Below are positions 25,776 to 28,042 of a stretch of 28,042 bases of DNA, piece after piece. Positions within the stretch are counted from its first letter, which is position 1. Every line of letters starts with the position of its first letter. A program made the translations under genes and the position numbers. The notes under the pieces were generated by a model, which saw only the letters and a program-made list of their open reading frames with translations, searched no databases and was not told the origin of the DNA. The stretch covers positions 1-28,042 of the forward strand of contig JAJZIN010000010.1 of assembly GCA_021810575.1 (NCBI GenBank), in the 5' to 3' direction. Source of the DNA: Thermoplasmata archaeon. Its GTDB lineage: Archaea > Thermoplasmatota > Thermoplasmata > Thermoplasmatales > Thermoplasmataceae.

Positions 25776-26279
25776 TTGACTGGTTTATATACCTAAGAAT
25801 TTTCATTTTAGAATTGCCTGGAAAGACTAAATTAATGTTATTGTCAATCACTTATGATACCGCGAATAAATCTGCTGAAAATGAGGTTCATTTTCATTGT
25901 ACATTTTAGGCATGCTTAGATATGCCAATGCCTCGCCCGAATTACTGTAGTGTAGAGTGGAAGGAGTTATGATAAGCAGGAAATCTGCCATTATGTTCAC
26001 AAATATTCTTCTGGGAGCTGACTAGTAGCTGGCTGTTGATCGGTTACAGATTCTTTTGACGGGCTTTCTTGCACGAAAGATCGATGAAGTATGTGTTCAT
26101 ACATATAAGTGAGCTTTTAAGGATTTTAAAGTAGTTATAAAAATCGCAGTTCTATAGATAGATGATATGAGTTCCAAATATAAACTGCTTAGAAATAATC
26201 CATTAAATAAACCTTCCAACATAATTGAGTGAGAATGAAACATTAAATACACACAAACGCATTATTATGAGGTATTTCC
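25776..26279. other. Long divergent intergenic region
   Basis: About 500 bp separate the sugar operon promoter from the second trmB gene. It contains one short minus-strand ORF (25848-25991, listed separately) and, at the right end, TTAAATAC (26243-26250) as a probable TATA element and GAGGT (26269-26273) as a ribosome site before the ATG at 26280. Nothing else is recognisable. Confidence 0.4.
25848..25991 (-). CDS. Short ORF of unknown nature, possible gene remnant
   Basis: A 47-codon minus-strand frame runs from ATG (25991) to TGA (25848-25850). The composition looks protein-like (MADFLLIITPSTLHYSNSG, then EALAYLSMPKMYNENEPH), and the frame stays open about nine codons further upstream to a TAG. 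A second fragment with protein-like composition lies further right in the same orientation (near 26030-26090) but is interrupted by stops. Together they suggest a decayed gene, perhaps from a mobile element, but I recognise no family. Confidence 0.25.
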   Translation of the reverse strand: MADFLLIITPSTLHYSNSGEALAYLSMPKMYNENEPHFQQIYSRYHK

Positions 26280-27284
26280 ATGAGCTCTGGGCTTTTTGAT
26301 GTGTTGAAGGATTTTGGACTTACAGATTACGAAGCTAGGGTTATGGAGGCATTACTCATGAACGATTCCCTCAGTCCCGGGGAAATAGTATCCATAGCGG
26401 GCATACCTCAGCCAAGGGTTTACGATGTTCTTGGTAAACTCAAGGAAAAGGGCATGGTGGATGAAAGCCCTGGAAAGAAAAAGGTTTACAGGGCAAGGGA
26501 CATTGAGGCATCCCTGGGCATGAGGGTGAAGGAACTCAACAGCGGAATAGGTAGGATCAAGAAGATAGTGCAGAAGAACAGGTCCGCAAATCCCAATTCA
26601 AAGCCCTATCTCTGGCTTATGGAAACTGAAAGAGTTATCATAAACGAGATGAGGAAGAGGGTTGATAGTGCAAAAGACGAAATCATCATATCCTGCAGTA
26701 AGACAAGGCTGATCAAGATGAGGGAAAGTCTGATCAGGGCAATTTCAAGGGGCGTAACAGTTGCAATTGTCCTGTTTCCGGAGCCTGATAAGCGGCTGCT
26801 TGATGACTTCAAGGGCGCTATATTAAAGGTAAGGAACGGAATGACCTCTGAAGTTCTTATCACAGACAGGTCAATGGCCATAATAAGTATCGGTAAGACA
26901 ATAGAAAGAAAGGACTACGCAGTTCTCAATGAAGAGGATGAGATAATCCATATCACAGGCTATTTCTTCTACCACACTATCTGGGACCCTTCCTATTATT
27001 TTTCAACGCCAGAGAACCTTTCGAAGCACAGGTTCAGAACCATGTGGCTTCTCTGTGACGCACTGAATAAAACATACAGTGTACCGGAGGGCATAAGGTG
27101 CAAACTCAGTGGATGGAGGAACGGTACCGAGATAACAATGAATGGAATGATCAACAGGATTGATATTGTGAATGGCCTGAAGCATTCCATCTATGTAACC
27201 AGAGGAAAGAAGACCTACTCTGTGGGTGGAAAGACTGCCAGGGAAGAAGACATAGCACTGAAGAGAATAGAGATACTGAGCTGA
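26280..27284 (+). CDS. Second TrmB-family transcriptional regulator
   Basis: The 334-residue protein has a TrmB N-terminal winged helix-turn-helix (6-66; FGLTDYEARVMEALLMN, then SPGEIVSIAGIPQPRVYDVL), a basic helical linker (about 72-98), a PLD-like middle region and a C-terminal domain ending KTYSVGGKTAREEDIA. It is paralogous to the first TrmB: the GIPQPR-x-YDVLGKL recognition helix and the SVGGK-x-(A/T) tail are shared. It is transcribed away from the transporter operon and is followed 246 bp later by the second GH31 gene on the same strand, so it is a candidate regulator of either. GAGGT, 6 nt before the ATG, supports the start. Confidence 0.88.
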   Translation: MSSGLFDVLKDFGLTDYEARVMEALLMNDSLSPGEIVSIAGIPQPRVYDVLGKLKEKGMVDESPGKKKVYRARDIEASLGMRVKELNSGIGRIKKIVQKNRSANPNSKPYLWLMETERVIINEMRKRVDSAKDEIIISCSKTRLIKMRESLIRAISRGVTVAIVLFPEPDKRLLDDFKGAILKVRNGMTSEVLITDRSMAIISIGKTIERKDYAVLNEEDEIIHITGYFFYHTIWDPSYYFSTPENLSKHRFRTMWLLCDALNKTYSVPEGIRCKLSGWRNGTEITMNGMINRIDIVNGLKHSIYVTRGKKTYSVGGKTAREEDIALKRIEILS

Positions 27285-27530
27285 TTATCCTTGAATACAT
27301 AACCTGAACAATATTTTCATGCGTGGTTGATCAATATTATCCAGAAGTGAAGGTGTAATTTGCATATGTATTTTTCAAGATAATACTACTGTGAGTTGTC
27401 TATTATATGTTATATCAATTATTATTATATTATATTTAAATATAGTGAGAACAACCATTTTCACGTATTAACAGATGATTCATGATAAAGTTTTAAAAAG
27501 AATTATATCCCTTTTATGACTTAGCCCTCA
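27285..27530. promoter_or_regulatory. AT-rich upstream region of the second GH31 gene
   Basis: A perfect 14-bp palindrome TATATTTAAATATA lies at 27431-27444 in a very AT-rich block, and TTTTAAAAAG/AATTATATCC (27491-27510) offers a TATA element 20-35 nt before the ATG at 27531. The palindrome could be an operator or just AT-rich sequence. Confidence 0.35.
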
Positions 27531-28042
27531 ATGGATATAAAATGCTGGTCAAACAGCGCTTATTTTAGGTATAATATTAACAGTAATGAACCGCTTGTAT
27601 CATTCACCGGTGAAAATGAAAACTCGATGGAACAGAATCTGAAGGACTTTGGCATTGAAATCAGGGAAAATCCTGAAGAACTTCTTCTTCTGATCCCGTT
27701 GCCACTCAATGCCCATATACTTGGACTGGGAGAAAGAGCAGTGGGCATGGACAGGAAGAGGAAGAGGTTGATATCAAAGAACAGGGACCCTGGTGGATAT
27801 GGAAGAAATAATGATCCGCTGTACATTTCAATCCCTTTCTATTACCAGGTTGTTGATGGAAAATCAGTGGGTGTATTCATAAACTATCCTGGTGAGATCA
27901 TATTTGACTTCGGTGTTGAGGTATACAACAAGACAAAGATCACCGTGAAATCAGGATCGGTTGAATTCTTCATCTTCACAGGCAATTCCCCTTCGGAAAT
28001 ACTGAAATCCTATTCAGGCCTGACCGGGAATACATTCATGCC
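27531..28042 (+). CDS. Second GH31 alpha-glucosidase, N-terminal part, cut by window end
   Basis: From the ATG at 27531 the frame is open to the window end (170 codons). It encodes the GH31 N-terminal beta-sandwich: HILGLGERAVGMDRKRKRL, NRDP, DPLYISIPFYYQV, NYPGEIIFDFGVEVYNK and FFIFTGNSPSEIL align by eye with residues 65-165 of the GH31 protein at 19448-21337. The catalytic part lies beyond the window. There is no signal peptide, so it should act in the cytoplasm on imported sugars. The gene lies downstream of the second TrmB regulator with its own TATA-like element. Confidence 0.9.
   Translation, partial: MDIKCWSNSAYFRYNINSNEPLVSFTGENENSMEQNLKDFGIEIRENPEELLLLIPLPLNAHILGLGERAVGMDRKRKRLISKNRDPGGYGRNNDPLYISIPFYYQVVDGKSVGVFINYPGEIIFDFGVEVYNKTKITVKSGSVEFFIFTGNSPSEILKSYSGLTGNTFM

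Noticed and set aside
25741..25851. Longer N-terminus of the solute-binding protein
   Set aside because: The extension would run through the TATA box and operator-like repeat and places a long non-signal sequence before the membrane anchor.

Overview
The window looks like a chromosomal segment of a low-GC, Thermoplasmatales-like archaeon. The taxon is an inference. It rests on archaeal TATA boxes placed about 26 nt before the ATG of first genes (leaderless transcripts), Shine-Dalgarno motifs only inside operons, two TrmB-family sugar regulators, a MalEFGK-type sugar ABC importer with GH31 glucosidases, and a BadF/BcrA-family sugar kinase like those reported as KDG kinases in Thermoplasma and Picrophilus. 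No rRNA, tRNA or intact insertion sequence is visible.

Region 1 (1-3094): the 3' part of a TPR-repeat protein; a gluzincin-like HExxH zinc-peptidase-like protein whose C-terminus may be frameshifted; and a 247-residue protein of unknown family, directly beside the distal end of the CRISPR array.

Region 2 (3095-16890): a complete type I-G (formerly I-U) CRISPR-Cas locus. The cas operon runs on the minus strand in the order cas3 (helicase first, HD nuclease C-terminal), csx17 (cas8), csb1 (cas7), csb2 (cas5-cas6 fusion), cas4-cas1 fusion, cas2. A 317-nt leader follows, then a 57-repeat/56-spacer array. Repeats are 36 bp and spacers 35-40 bp. The only degenerate repeat is at the left (leader-distal) end, so the array should be transcribed on the minus strand, co-oriented with cas. 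ATGA stop-start overlaps join cas3/csx17/csb1. Two oddities deserve attention: csb2 seems to have a 1-base insertion about four codons after its natural ATG, and cas4-cas1 has no standard start codon upstream of its conserved N-terminal motif while lying in the same frame as csb2, separated only by a TAA. The leader carries a perfect inverted repeat 8 bp from the first repeat and a 13-bp tandem repeat.

Region 3 (16891-28042): a sugar-uptake and glycan-degradation region. A BadF-type kinase converges stop-to-stop with a TrmB regulator. An operon on the minus strand encodes a solute-binding protein, two permeases, an ATPase and a GH31 alpha-glucosidase. A divergent second TrmB regulator is followed by the start of a second GH31 gene cut by the window end. 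TrmB and GH31 are thus each present twice. The likely logic is import of an oligosaccharide, intracellular hydrolysis by GH31 enzymes and phosphorylation of a sugar or sugar acid, under TrmB control. Substrates cannot be read from the sequence.
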